Of a DNA stretch of 64,000 nt, positions 45,154 to 54,174 are shown one piece after another (position 1 is the first letter of the stretch; every line of letters starts with the position of its first letter). The notes below the pieces were generated by a model that had not been told where the DNA came from, ran no database searches, and was given only the letters and a program-made list of their open reading frames with translations. Both the position numbers and the translations under genes were made by a program. This DNA is from Winogradskyella wandonensis (lineage in GTDB: Bacteria; Bacteroidota; Bacteroidia; Flavobacteriales; Flavobacteriaceae). The stretch spans positions 269,995-333,994 of the forward strand of contig NZ_SMGI01000003.1 in assembly GCF_004346845.1 (NCBI RefSeq), written 5' to 3'.

Positions 45154-45986
45154 ATATAGTTATGAAGTTGGAAGTTGGAAGTTGGAAATTTTTATTCACG
45201 GTATTTGTTTTAATATTCGGTTTTAAAATTGCTGAAGCACAATACGAGATTCCAGATGTGCCGAAGTTTCAAACTAGTGTTTATGATTATGTAAATCTGC
45301 TCTCACCTGTAGAAAAGACAAATCTTGAAGAAAAACTCGTTAAATATTCCGATACCACCTCAACGCAAATTGTAGTTATTACCATTCCATCTACCCAAGG
45401 CGAAAATATTAATTACTTAGGTGCCCAATGGGGTGAGAAATGGGGTATTGGACAAAAAGATAAAGACAATGGTGTCCTTATTCTTCTTGCAAAAAACGAC
45501 CGAAGAATAGCTATAAATACAGGATATGGGGTTGAGCATCTCCTGACAGACGCTCTGAGCAGACGTATTGTAGAGCGTGACATTATTCCCTACTTTAAGC
45601 GTAACGATTATGCTGGCGGACTTAACCGCGGTGTAGATGCTATCTTCGAAGTACTTACAGGAGAATACAAAGGCACAAGAAAGGCATCGTCTAGTGGCGC
45701 ATTTCCTTTTGTGTTTTTCTTTATTCTGTTCTTATTTTTTGTCATTTTTATCATTGTTCTCGCCAATATTAAAAATAAAGGCGGTGGAACTAATGGTGGT
45801 GGCAATTATCGCTCAGGTGGTGATAGCCTTTTAGAAGCTATAATACTTAGTAATATGGGACGTGGCAGCTACAAACGCGGTTCATCTTCTGGTGGCTTCG
45901 GTGGTTTCGGCGGAAGTTCTGGAGGATTTGGCGGTGGCTTCGGTGGCGGTGGCTTTGGCGGTGGCGGTGCTTCTGGTGGTTGGTAA
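45150..45986 (+). CDS. TPM-domain protein, exported, with Gly-rich tail
   Basis: The 278-residue protein starts at the ATGA overlap (45150); an alternative ATG is at 45162. A signal peptide (FLFTVFVLIFGFKIAEA) follows a repeat-encoded stretch. The TPM domain runs from about 40 to 160 (VYDYVNLLSPVEKTNLE, DKDNGVLILLAKNDRRIAINTGYGVEHLL). A membrane helix lies at about 185-207, and a long Gly/Ser tail (FGGSSGGFGGGF...) extends to the C-terminus. The region just after the second ATG is made of three 7-base repeats. It is the last gene of the M23-MerR-LemA-TPM run. It is convergent with the T9SS gene. Confidence 0.9.
   Translation: MNIVMKLEVGSWKFLFTVFVLIFGFKIAEAQYEIPDVPKFQTSVYDYVNLLSPVEKTNLEEKLVKYSDTTSTQIVVITIPSTQGENINYLGAQWGEKWGIGQKDKDNGVLILLAKNDRRIAINTGYGVEHLLTDALSRRIVERDIIPYFKRNDYAGGLNRGVDAIFEVLTGEYKGTRKASSSGAFPFVFFFILFLFFVIFIIVLANIKNKGGGTNGGGNYRSGGDSLLEAIILSNMGRGSYKRGSSSGGFGGFGGSSGGFGGGFGGGGFGGGGASGGW
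45164..45184. repeat. Three copies of heptamer GAAGTTG in TPM gene N-terminus
   Basis: Three perfect copies of GAAGTTG overlap the second possible start codon of the TPM gene and encode KLEVGSWK. The 7-bp unit is not a multiple of three, so a unit gain or loss would shift the frame of the signal peptide. Confidence 0.85.
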
Positions 45987-46003
45987 TACCATTAGCGATT
46001 GAC

Positions 46004-48427
46004 TTAACGCTTTAAAGCAAAATGTTTTGTAAAACGCCGTCCATCTTGTAGGGAAACGGAAAACCAATAGTCGTCTGAAGGCATATCTCTTCCATTGTAT
46101 CGACCATCCCAAAAAGGATTCTGGGCGGATAAAACCGTTAATAATTTGCCATGACGATTAAATATTTGGACAGTTGAATTAGCTAAAAACTCTTCGTTAA
46201 ACCCATCTATAGTCCAAAAGTCGTTATTGGCGTCTCCGTTAGGCGTAAAAAACTTTGGAAAACCAATTACTGGAAATGATTCTGAAACTACACCGCACCC
46301 ATTTTTATCTCTTACAAATACGGTTTGGATACCCGAATTTACGTTTTCAAATATATTAGAATCTTGATAAGGTCCATTCTCTGAAATTAGCGAAAACTCG
46401 TAATCTCCTTCGCCAGAAACTTCTACAGTTACGGTGTTATTTTCAACAGCATCAATAACATCTATACTATCAAATTCTGCTATGCTAGACGGTACGACTT
46501 CGATGTTTCTTCTATTTGTACAACCATCTACTTCCGTTACATCAACCCAATAACTACCTGGTTCGTTAACTTGAATTTGAATGGTCGTTTCTCCGTTAGA
46601 CCAGTTGTAATAAAAATTGTTTGGGATATCGTTTACTATACCGCTATCGAGAATAATTTTAGATGGAAATGTGTCTAAACAATAAGTAACTATTTCGTCT
46701 GGTAATAATTCTGGCAAAGGATTTACAATTAAATTAACTTCGTTTATGCCTAAACACGCTATACCATCGGTTATTCTTACAAAAATTGTTTGATTTTCTG
46801 GTGTTGTATTGGTGTAATTAATCGCTAAAGGATTATCATTAAGCAAAGCATCATCAAAGCTTTCGAAATAGGTAACTTGAGCTGTTGGTGGTAAACCCAT
46901 TAATATTTCATCGTTCAATAATGCTAAATCAAAGTCAGTTAAACCGTCTTCCTCCTCATCATCGCAAACGTCCAGTTCATAAATTTCATTAGAAGGCAAG
47001 GCAACACTTAAGGTAACTTCGGCAACAGACAAACATCCCGTAGATTGATTTAATACTCTCGCATACACGATTTGATTGTTAACTTGATTTATATAACTTA
47101 AAGCATTTATGGGTGTTGTTAGTGCAGAGTCTTCAAAATACTCAACAACGTTTGTTGTACTTCCATTGGCAATAAGACCGCTAAAAGCATTTAACTCGAA
47201 AACAGAAATACCATCTGCAGAGGCATCATCACATTGCTGAATATTAATATCATTAGCATCTGGTAAAGGATTAATAGTTACAGTTATAGTCTCTACCAAT
47301 TCTTCGGAACAACCAGAGAAGCTACCTGAAACAAAAAAGGTTGTTGTATTAGAAAGTACGGTTGTATAAGTTTCACCAGAGTTAACAGTATTTGTTAATC
47401 CTGCATCAGAATACCAAATTACGTCATCGGTATTGGTAATTACAGATAGTGTTATTTGCTCCAGCTCACAGGCTTGACTATTCATCGCCTCTAATCTTGG
47501 CATTCTTAAAGTTGTGGATGCTGATAGATTAATGTCAGGGTCTCCCGGCAAACCACCAAACTCAACAAGATACCCTTGAGGATGATACGGATTACTAGGG
47601 TCAGGATTTCCTGTGGGTTCTAAATCGTTCCAAGAGCCAGGCAAACCAATACCAGGCGCAGTAATGTGTGCATAATCTTCATCTCCAAGGTTATTAGGTT
47701 CGTTGTTATTCCAAAAAGAAAACTCGCCATTTACCGGTGTTCCTGTAACACCACCTTGCCAAAATTGCGTCCCTGCTTCTGGTCCAGTCACCCATCTCCA
47801 TTGTCCTTCTACAGCTTCATCCGATGCTCCAATCCAGCCTGTACCAGCGCTTTGTTCTCCTGCTAATTGAGATTCCTCTTCGGTCGTCAGCGTAGCTAAA
47901 TACCCTTGCAGTCCAAAATAGGTTTGAGATGCGGCGGCAGCTCGGGCATTTTGCCATGTTATTCCTGGACTAGACACGTAAAAATAATAATGTTGGGTTG
48001 AGGGTAAATAATTGGCATTACCCAAATTAATAGAAAAGCGCCTATCCGAAGTAAAAACGGTTTGTGTCGTAGAAAACTCTACAGCCAATATCGCAGCTTC
48101 GAACTCCGCGAAAGTTGCTGGGCCAGCCATAACTAAACGTCCTTCATCAATTCTGAACGTCCACGTTATATTTGGATGTGAACCAGTGAGTGCTAGGACA
48201 TCTGCATTTTGCACGTAGCCTTCAGAAATCTGTATTGATATTTCATCTAGAGTTGTATCAGCAACATCAGAGTCTGTAATACTAACACTCGTAACAATAG
48301 AAATAGGTGTATTATTGCAATAATCTTGATTGCCAATGGCAGTTATCTCTGGCGGAGAATTCTGTGCCTTAAGAATAAGGCAAACAAACATAAATAGAAA
48401 GCCGAGTAGATATTTTAATTTTATCAT
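46004..48427 (-). CDS. T9SS type B sorted protein with C-type lectin domain
   Basis: The 807-residue protein begins with a signal peptide (residues 1-21). After a cadherin/bacterial-Ig-like segment there is a C-type lectin-like domain at about 145-300: YYFYVSSPGITWQNARAA, the Ca-binding EPN (WNNNEPNNLGDEDYAH) and WND (GSWNDLEP) motifs are visible. A tandem set of Ig-like beta domains follows, and the last 90 residues form the type B gliding-motility C-terminal domain (FPKFFTPNGDANNDFWTIDG, HGKLLTVL, WDGRYNGRDMPSDDYWF, FALKR). This domain directs export through T9SS. It is probably a cell-surface or secreted carbohydrate-binding adhesin. The glycan target is unknown. Confidence 0.92.
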   Translation of the reverse strand: MIKLKYLLGFLFMFVCLILKAQNSPPEITAIGNQDYCNNTPISIVTSVSITDSDVADTTLDEISIQISEGYVQNADVLALTGSHPNITWTFRIDEGRLVMAGPATFAEFEAAILAVEFSTTQTVFTSDRRFSINLGNANYLPSTQHYYFYVSSPGITWQNARAAAASQTYFGLQGYLATLTTEEESQLAGEQSAGTGWIGASDEAVEGQWRWVTGPEAGTQFWQGGVTGTPVNGEFSFWNNNEPNNLGDEDYAHITAPGIGLPGSWNDLEPTGNPDPSNPYHPQGYLVEFGGLPGDPDINLSASTTLRMPRLEAMNSQACELEQITLSVITNTDDVIWYSDAGLTNTVNSGETYTTVLSNTTTFFVSGSFSGCSEELVETITVTINPLPDANDINIQQCDDASADGISVFELNAFSGLIANGSTTNVVEYFEDSALTTPINALSYINQVNNQIVYARVLNQSTGCLSVAEVTLSVALPSNEIYELDVCDDEEEDGLTDFDLALLNDEILMGLPPTAQVTYFESFDDALLNDNPLAINYTNTTPENQTIFVRITDGIACLGINEVNLIVNPLPELLPDEIVTYCLDTFPSKIILDSGIVNDIPNNFYYNWSNGETTIQIQVNEPGSYWVDVTEVDGCTNRRNIEVVPSSIAEFDSIDVIDAVENNTVTVEVSGEGDYEFSLISENGPYQDSNIFENVNSGIQTVFVRDKNGCGVVSESFPVIGFPKFFTPNGDANNDFWTIDGFNEEFLANSTVQIFNRHGKLLTVLSAQNPFWDGRYNGRDMPSDDYWFSVSLQDGRRFTKHFALKR

Positions 48428-48442
48428 AGCCTCGTAAAAATA

Positions 48443-49750
48443 CTACTTTTTACGCATGTAAACACTTACAGGTACACCATGAAAATCGAATTTTTCTCTT
48501 AGCTTATTTTCTAAATATCTTTTATAAGGCTCTTTTACGTATTGTGGCAGATTACAGAAAAATGCAAATTGCGGTTGCGGCGTTGGCAATTGCATGATAT
48601 ATTTAATCTTCACAAACTTGCCTTTGTAAGCTGGAGGCGGATAATTCTCTATGATTGGCAATAAAGTATCGTTTAAAACACTTGTCTTAATTCGCTTAGT
48701 TCTGTTTTTATAAACCTCGACAGCAGTTTCTATAGCCTTGTAAATTCGCTGCTTATTCAATACCGAAATAAAAACGATAGGTACGTCGGTAAATGGCTCT
48801 ATTTGCTTGCGAATATAAGTTTCAAACTCTTTTGCTGTTCTAGTATCTTTCTCAACTAAATCCCACTTATTAACCAAAATCACAATCCCTTTTCGATTGC
48901 GCTCTGCCAACCAAAAAATATTTTGTACTTGACCATCGAAGCCACGAGTGGCATCTAACACTAAAAGACATACATCGGAATGCTCGATTGCTCTAACGCT
49001 TCGCATTACTGAATAAAACTCTAAATCTTCTTTTACTTTAGACTTTCGGCGGATACCCGCAGTATCTACCAAGTTAAATTCAAAACCAAAACGGTTGTAT
49101 TTAGTATCAATAGAATCGCGCGTTGTACCAGCTATGTCTGTAACAATGTATCGGTCTTCACCAATCAACGCATTTATAAATGATGATTTTCCAGCATTAG
49201 GGCGACCAACCACTGCAAAACGCGGTAACTCTTCTTTTTCTTCTTCCTCTTCTTTTTCTGGTAATGCTTCAACTAAAGCATCTAATAAATCGCCTGTACC
49301 ACTTCCGTTTATACTAGCAATTGTATAATAGTCGCCTAATCCTAAAGAATAAAATTCTACAGCATCTTCGGCACGTTTGTTATTGTCTACTTTATTTACT
49401 GCTAGAAAAACTGGTTTTTCAACTTTACGGAGTAGTTGTGCCACATCTTCATCCATTCCTGTTACACCAGACTCAACATCGACCATAAAAATGATGGCAT
49501 CTGCTTCATCAATAGCCAATTCTACTTGTTTGTCGATTTCGGCTTCAAAAATATCATCACTACCTACAACGTAACCTCCTGTATCAATAAGAGAAAACTC
49601 CTTACCGTTCCAATCACTTTTTCCGTAATGTCTATCTCGTGTTACACCGCTGACGGCATCTACGATGGCTTCTCTGCGTTGTATTAATCTATTGAAGAAT
49701 GTTGATTTCCCTACATTAGGACGCCCAACAATGGCTACTATATTACTCAT
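48443..49750 (-). CDS. der: GTPase Der
   Basis: The 435-residue protein has the tandem pair of GTPase domains unique to Der/Eng[15 protein letters not shown] near residue 8 and [14 protein letters not shown] near residue 183, each with DTGG or DTAG and NKxD motifs (NKVDN, NKWD). A KH-like C-terminal domain follows (from about 355). It functions in 50S ribosome assembly. The linker between the two domains is acidic ([10 protein letters not shown]). Complete. It lies downstream of the T9SS gene on the same strand. Confidence 0.98.
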   Translation of the reverse strand: MSNIVAIVGRPNVGKSTFFNRLIQRREAIVDAVSGVTRDRHYGKSDWNGKEFSLIDTGGYVVGSDDIFEAEIDKQVELAIDEADAIIFMVDVESGVTGMDEDVAQLLRKVEKPVFLAVNKVDNNKRAEDAVEFYSLGLGDYYTIASINGSGTGDLLDALVEALPEKEEEEEKEELPRFAVVGRPNAGKSSFINALIGEDRYIVTDIAGTTRDSIDTKYNRFGFEFNLVDTAGIRRKSKVKEDLEFYSVMRSVRAIEHSDVCLLVLDATRGFDGQVQNIFWLAERNRKGIVILVNKWDLVEKDTRTAKEFETYIRKQIEPFTDVPIVFISVLNKQRIYKAIETAVEVYKNRTKRIKTSVLNDTLLPIIENYPPPAYKGKFVKIKYIMQLPTPQPQFAFFCNLPQYVKEPYKRYLENKLREKFDFHGVPVSVYMRKK

Positions 49751-49852
49751 AATGAACTAATTTACTCTGCGTTACGTATCCCGTAAGCGGGTGCAAAGAT
49801 AACATTATATATTTAAGAAAATGTTTAATTTAGAAGCTGTTATACAACTACG

Positions 49853-50365
49853 ATGGCTTTATCTAATGAAATAGTCTTACGTCCGCGTTTTAAATTTGAT
49901 GTGGAAGCTACTAATGAAAAACTTTTGATTGGTTTTGAAAATCAAAAAACCAAGCAATCGGACTTTGTCGTTACCCGATTAGATGACCATGTCTTTATAC
50001 GTTTTCCTAAACAAGACCAACACTATTGGTCTCCACAATTGCACTTAGAAATAAATGAAAAAGACAAAACACATGCTACCATTTATGGGCTATTTGGCCC
50101 AAACCCTACAATTTGGACTATGTTTATGTTTCTTCATTTTGTAGTTGCCGGATTGTTTATTGCTTCTGGTATTTGGGCCTATACAAATATAAATCTAGGT
50201 GAGTCTTACGCTATTCCACTATTCTTAACACTAGTTATGGTCGTTGTTTGGTTTGCTTTATATTTTATTGGCCGAATGGGAAAGGCCAAAGGGAAGCCAG
50301 ATATGTACAAACTACATGCCTTCATGAGAGATACGTTACGCTCCGAAGGTATTCACTCTGTTTAA
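49853..50365 (+). CDS. Two-helix membrane protein of unknown function
   Basis: The 170-residue protein has a soluble N-terminal part of about 75 residues (VLRPRFKFDVEATNEKLLIGFEN and YWSPQLHLEI), two membrane helices (about 80-103 and 117-137), and a basic C-terminus (GRMGKAKGKPDMYKLHAFMR). I do not recognise a domain. It sits between der and era, transcribed divergently from der and convergently with era (6 bp between stops). Confidence 0.6.
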   Translation: MALSNEIVLRPRFKFDVEATNEKLLIGFENQKTKQSDFVVTRLDDHVFIRFPKQDQHYWSPQLHLEINEKDKTHATIYGLFGPNPTIWTMFMFLHFVVAGLFIASGIWAYTNINLGESYAIPLFLTLVMVVVWFALYFIGRMGKAKGKPDMYKLHAFMRDTLRSEGIHSV

Positions 50366-50371
50366 AACATA

Positions 50372-51253
50372 CTATTTTTGATTATAACCAAAACGTCTTA
50401 GTTGTTGCTGGTTGCTGCGCCAATTTTTATTAACCTTTACATACAGCTCTAAATGCACTTGCTTACCAAAGAATTGCTCTAAATCTTTTCGTGCTTCCAT
50501 GCCTACACGCTTTAAAGCTGACCCTTTATGTCCAATGATAATACCTTTCTGAGTTTCACGTTCTACCATAATTACAGAACGAATTCTTATAATTTCTTCT
50601 TCTTCAAAAAATTCTTCTGTATCGACCTCAACAGCATAAGGAATTTCTTTTTTGTAATGCAAAAGGATTTTTTCTCTAATGGCTTCGTTAACAAAAAAGC
50701 GTTCTGGTTTATCGGTCAATTGATCTTTTGGATAAAATGCTGGCGATTCTGGTAAAAGTTCAACTATTCTATCAAAAACATTCTGCACATTAAATCCGTT
50801 TAATGCAGAAATTGGATAAAACTCTGCATTTGGCACTTTCTCTTGCCAAAGTTGTGCTTGTTCTTCGAGTTGCTCTTGATTTGAATTATCAATTTTATTG
50901 AGTAGCAGTAAAACCGGAATTTTAGAATTGGTAATTTTTTTGAAAAACGCCTCATCTTTCAATTCTTTTTCCCCAATCTCAACCATATAAATTAATATAT
51001 CTGCATCTTCAAAGGCCGATTTTACAAAGTCCATCATCGAAGACTGCAACTCATAAGCGGGTTTTATAATTCCTGGCGTGTCACTTAAAATCACCTGAAA
51101 ATCGTCACCATTAACAATACCTAAAATACGGTGGCGTGTCGTTTGCGCTTTCGATGTAATAATGGAAAGTTTTTCCCCGATAAACGCATTCATCAAGGTC
51201 GATTTTCCCACATTAGGATTACCAATAATATTTACGAAACCTGCTTTATGCAT
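50372..51253 (-). CDS. era: GTPase Era
   Basis: The 293-residue protein has a GTPase domain (GNPNVGKSTLMNAF, switch segment KAQTTRHRI, DTPG, NKIDN) and a C-terminal KH RNA-binding domain (GIIIGHKGSALKRVGMEARKDLEQFFGK, LELYVKV). Era binds the 3' end of 16S rRNA in 30S maturation. It is complete. It lies in the same region as der and is divergent from fhs. Confidence 0.98.
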   Translation of the reverse strand: MHKAGFVNIIGNPNVGKSTLMNAFIGEKLSIITSKAQTTRHRILGIVNGDDFQVILSDTPGIIKPAYELQSSMMDFVKSAFEDADILIYMVEIGEKELKDEAFFKKITNSKIPVLLLLNKIDNSNQEQLEEQAQLWQEKVPNAEFYPISALNGFNVQNVFDRIVELLPESPAFYPKDQLTDKPERFFVNEAIREKILLHYKKEIPYAVEVDTEEFFEEEEIIRIRSVIMVERETQKGIIIGHKGSALKRVGMEARKDLEQFFGKQVHLELYVKVNKNWRSNQQQLRRFGYNQK

Positions 51254-51393
51254 AAATTATAATTTCTTGCAAAGTTACAATCTTTACGACGCATTAGTTT
51301 ACTTAAAAGAAATAGATTTTCTGTCATGACAAAAATCAGTCTTTTCTAGCCACAGAACATTTAATTTTGAAAGACATCTATCTCCATTAAATT

Positions 51394-53061
51394 ATGACTG
51401 ATCTTCAGATTGCTAAACGCATTACATTAAAACCCATATCACAAATCGCTGAAAAATTAGGGATTGACCCTGAAAAAATTGAAATGTATGGAACAAACAA
51501 AGCAAAAATTCCTTTGTCTTTTATTGACCATAAGAAAATCGAAAAAAGTCACCTCATATTAGTATCAGCCATATCACCAACACCTGCTGGGGAAGGCAAA
51601 ACCACCATATCTATTGGACTGTCTGAAGCGCTAAATAAACTCAATAAAAAAACCACCGTTGTTTTAAGAGAACCCTCTTTAGGTCCTGTTTTTGGTATTA
51701 AAGGCGGCGCTACAGGCGGAGGCTATTCACAAGTACTACCACTTGAAGACATAAACCTTCATTTTACTGGGGATTTTTCGGCTATTGAAAAGGCGCATAA
51801 TCTTTTATCGGCAGTTATTGACAATAATATTCAAAGCAAAACAAAATCTCTAGGCTTAGACCCAAGGACTATTACATGGAAGCGTGTTATTGACATGAAT
51901 GACCGTGCACTGCGACGTATTATCGTTGGTCTTGGCGGAACAACATCCGGAATACCCAGAGAAACAGGATTCGATATTACTGCCGCATCAGAGATTATGG
52001 CCATACTTTGTATCGCAAAAGATTTAAAAGATTTAAAAAAACGGCTTGGTAATATCTTTATAGGTTATACATTTTCTAAGCGACCCATTTTTGCAAAAGA
52101 TTTAAAAGTTGCTGGTGCTATGGCTACGTTATTAAAACATGCCCTAAAACCAAATCTTGTACAAACCATCGAAGGAAATCCAGCCATAATCCACGGTGGT
52201 CCGTTTGCCAATATAGCACAAGGCACAAATTCTGTTATTGGCACTTTAATGGGAATGTCCTATTCCGAATATACTGTTACCGAAGCTGGCTTTGGATTTG
52301 ATTTAGGAGCTGAAAAATTCTTTGATATTAAGTGTCAAAGCGCTAATATTTCGCCAAAAGCGGTAGTTCTTACAACGACCATAAGAGCTTTAAAGTATCA
52401 TGGTGGTGCAGATTTAAAATCTTTACAAACACCCAATACCGAAGCTTTGCGCCTAGGGCTTCCTAATTTGGAAAAACATTTAGAAAACATCAAACAGTTT
52501 AATGTCACTCCAATAATAGCCATTAATAAGTTTAAAACAGACAGCAAGGAAGAAATACAACTCATTAAGGATTTCTCTAAAATTAAAAATATTAGAATTG
52601 CAGTAGCAAATGTTTGGGCTAAAGGTGGCGAAGGCGCTTTAAAATTAGCAAAGCACGTTATTGATGTTGCAGAAAGTTGCACCACTAAATTTACGCCAAT
52701 GTATGATTGGGAAATGCCCATTGAAGAGAAAATAGAGCGTGTTGCAAAAAAAATATATGGTGCTGAACATGTGGATTACAACTCTACCGCAAAACGACAA
52801 CTGCGACAAATAAAGGAATTGGGATTAGAACAATTACCAATCTGTATTGCAAAGACTCAGAAGTCGTTATCAGATAATCCTAAACTACTTGGTCGTCCAA
52901 AAGACTTTATCATCACTGTTAGAGAAATTGAAATTGCTGCTGGCGCTGGCTTCTTAATACCAATAACAGGAGATATTATGCGTATGCCAGGTCTACCAGA
53001 AACTCCAGCCTCGGAAGGTATTGATATTACAGATAAGGGTGAAATCAGTGGACTTTTTTAA
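51394..53061 (+). CDS. fhs: Formate--tetrahydrofolate ligase
   Basis: Fhs makes 10-formyl-THF from formate, THF and ATP. The 555-residue protein has the P-loop PTPAGEGKTTISIGL near residue 65, EPSLGPVFGIKGGATGGGYSQV, and downstream NDRALRRIIVGLGG, TGFDITAASEIMAI and FGFDLGAEKFFDIKC. The C-terminus ends in ASEGIDI, as usual. It ends by overlapping the convergent spoU-type gene by 4 bp. Together with other one-carbon enzymes it would feed purine synthesis or glycine use; none of those is adjacent. Confidence 0.97.
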   Translation: MTDLQIAKRITLKPISQIAEKLGIDPEKIEMYGTNKAKIPLSFIDHKKIEKSHLILVSAISPTPAGEGKTTISIGLSEALNKLNKKTTVVLREPSLGPVFGIKGGATGGGYSQVLPLEDINLHFTGDFSAIEKAHNLLSAVIDNNIQSKTKSLGLDPRTITWKRVIDMNDRALRRIIVGLGGTTSGIPRETGFDITAASEIMAILCIAKDLKDLKKRLGNIFIGYTFSKRPIFAKDLKVAGAMATLLKHALKPNLVQTIEGNPAIIHGGPFANIAQGTNSVIGTLMGMSYSEYTVTEAGFGFDLGAEKFFDIKCQSANISPKAVVLTTTIRALKYHGGADLKSLQTPNTEALRLGLPNLEKHLENIKQFNVTPIIAINKFKTDSKEEIQLIKDFSKIKNIRIAVANVWAKGGEGALKLAKHVIDVAESCTTKFTPMYDWEMPIEEKIERVAKKIYGAEHVDYNSTAKRQLRQIKELGLEQLPICIAKTQKSLSDNPKLLGRPKDFIITVREIEIAAGAGFLIPITGDIMRMPGLPETPASEGIDITDKGEISGLF

Positions 53062-53516
53062 GACCTAGGCTTAGCCAAACTTCTATCGTACATCACAATA
53101 CTTCCTGCAACGGAAACATTAAGGCTTAGTTGCGACTTAAACTTTACTAAAAAATGACTCTTTTCTATGGCTTGTTTAGACAAACCATGGTCTTCGGCAC
53201 CTAACAAATAAACACAGCGTCGCGGATGATTAAAGGTCTCTAAATCTTCTGCTTCATCGGTAAGTTCTACACCAACTATACGAGCACCCTTTGGGAGATT
53301 ATTATAGAACTCATCAAACGTTTCGTAATGAAAATACGGCATCGATTTTACAGCATTATGCGTGTCACTTGCTTGTTTAGCGTAGCGATTACCTATGGTA
53401 AATATAAAACTCGCTCCTAAGTTTTGAGCCGAACGCCAAAGGACGCCTAAATTTTCGGGAGTTTTTCCGTTTTGAATACCAATACCAAAGAATTCGTTTG
53501 TAAAGTTGTCATTCAT
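53058..53516 (-). CDS. TrmH/SpoU family RNA 2'-O-methyltransferase
   Basis: The 152-residue protein is a short SPOUT enzyme with motif 1 (GKTPENLGVLWRSAQNLGASFIFTIG), motif 2 (VYLLGAEDHGLSKQAI) and motif 3 (LSLNVSVAGSIVMYDR), the knot. Length is below most TrmH/RlmB proteins but covers the catalytic domain, so no separate N-terminal RNA-binding domain is present. The substrate RNA is unknown. It is divergent from the restriction gene (40 bp between starts) and overlaps the fhs end by 4 bp. Confidence 0.9.
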   Translation of the reverse strand: MNDNFTNEFFGIGIQNGKTPENLGVLWRSAQNLGASFIFTIGNRYAKQASDTHNAVKSMPYFHYETFDEFYNNLPKGARIVGVELTDEAEDLETFNHPRRCVYLLGAEDHGLSKQAIEKSHFLVKFKSQLSLNVSVAGSIVMYDRSLAKPRS

Positions 53517-53556
53517 ACTGCAAAAATATGATTATTTTGGAAGTATAATTTCAGTG

Positions 53557-54174
53557 ATGTCACACTTCAAAAGAGATTTAAATAAAGAACAATTACTTGG
53601 CGAATACCTCGACACGGTTTATAATAGTCTGAATTTAAATTTTGAAAGAAATGCTGATTACAGCCTTCAGCATCGCGGTGTAGATTTATTATTTCCAGAA
53701 AAGGATGGCATTTATATTGATGAAAAAGCGCAACTCGATTACCTAAACAAAAACCTACCAACATTTACGTTCGAATTGTCTTATCTAAAAAATGGCGAGC
53801 AAAAATTAGGTTGGCTTTTAGATGAAACTAAACTCACCACACACTATTTTTTAATTACTGGAATTTATGTTGAAAATGAAACCGACTTATCTAAAGGTTT
53901 TAAAAACTGTACCATTACAAGTGTAAACCGAAAAAAGTTATTGATTTACTTAGAATCAAAAGGGCTATCGAAGAATAGATTACTTCAATATGATGCCGAT
54001 TTAAGAGATTTTGAAAACAAAAAACTGAAAAACGAGATTGAAGAATTACACCCAAAAACTGAAGGCTTGCTCTACTTCTCGCCTCAGCTTGCCGAACAAC
54101 CTATAAATCTTCAGCTTCGATTAAAGCATTTGATTGAGGTTGGTGTGGCTAAACAGATTTTTCCTCTGAAATAG
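53557..54174 (+). CDS. Probable type II restriction endonuclease (PD-(D/E)xK)
   Basis: I start at 53557 (MSHFKRDLNKEQ), 41 bp beyond the divergent trmH start; an upstream extension to 53506 overlaps that gene. The 205-residue protein has a PD-(D/E)xK-like active site: Asp43 in HRGVDLLF, then DEK (Asp55, Glu56, Lys57) in IYIDEKAQ. A beta-rich middle and long C-terminal helices follow. It lies next to and convergent with the C5-methyltransferase gene, with 26 bp of 3' overlap. That position makes a restriction partner the best explanation. I recognise no known REase family, and the target site cannot be read. Confidence 0.65.
   Translation: MSHFKRDLNKEQLLGEYLDTVYNSLNLNFERNADYSLQHRGVDLLFPEKDGIYIDEKAQLDYLNKNLPTFTFELSYLKNGEQKLGWLLDETKLTTHYFLITGIYVENETDLSKGFKNCTITSVNRKKLLIYLESKGLSKNRLLQYDADLRDFENKKLKNEIEELHPKTEGLLYFSPQLAEQPINLQLRLKHLIEVGVAKQIFPLK

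Noticed and set aside
45608..45834. Overlapping ORFs in the Gly-rich TPM region
   Set aside because: Both strands look open because of the low-complexity GGC/GGT repeats; only the TPM frame has domain content.
51254..51393. Riboswitch upstream of fhs
   Set aside because: The 140-bp gap is AT-rich without a conserved aptamer pattern or convincing hairpin. I saw nothing to support it.
53506..53556. Upstream extension of the restriction gene
   Set aside because: It would overlap the divergent trmH start. The ATG at 53557 gives a plausible N-terminus.
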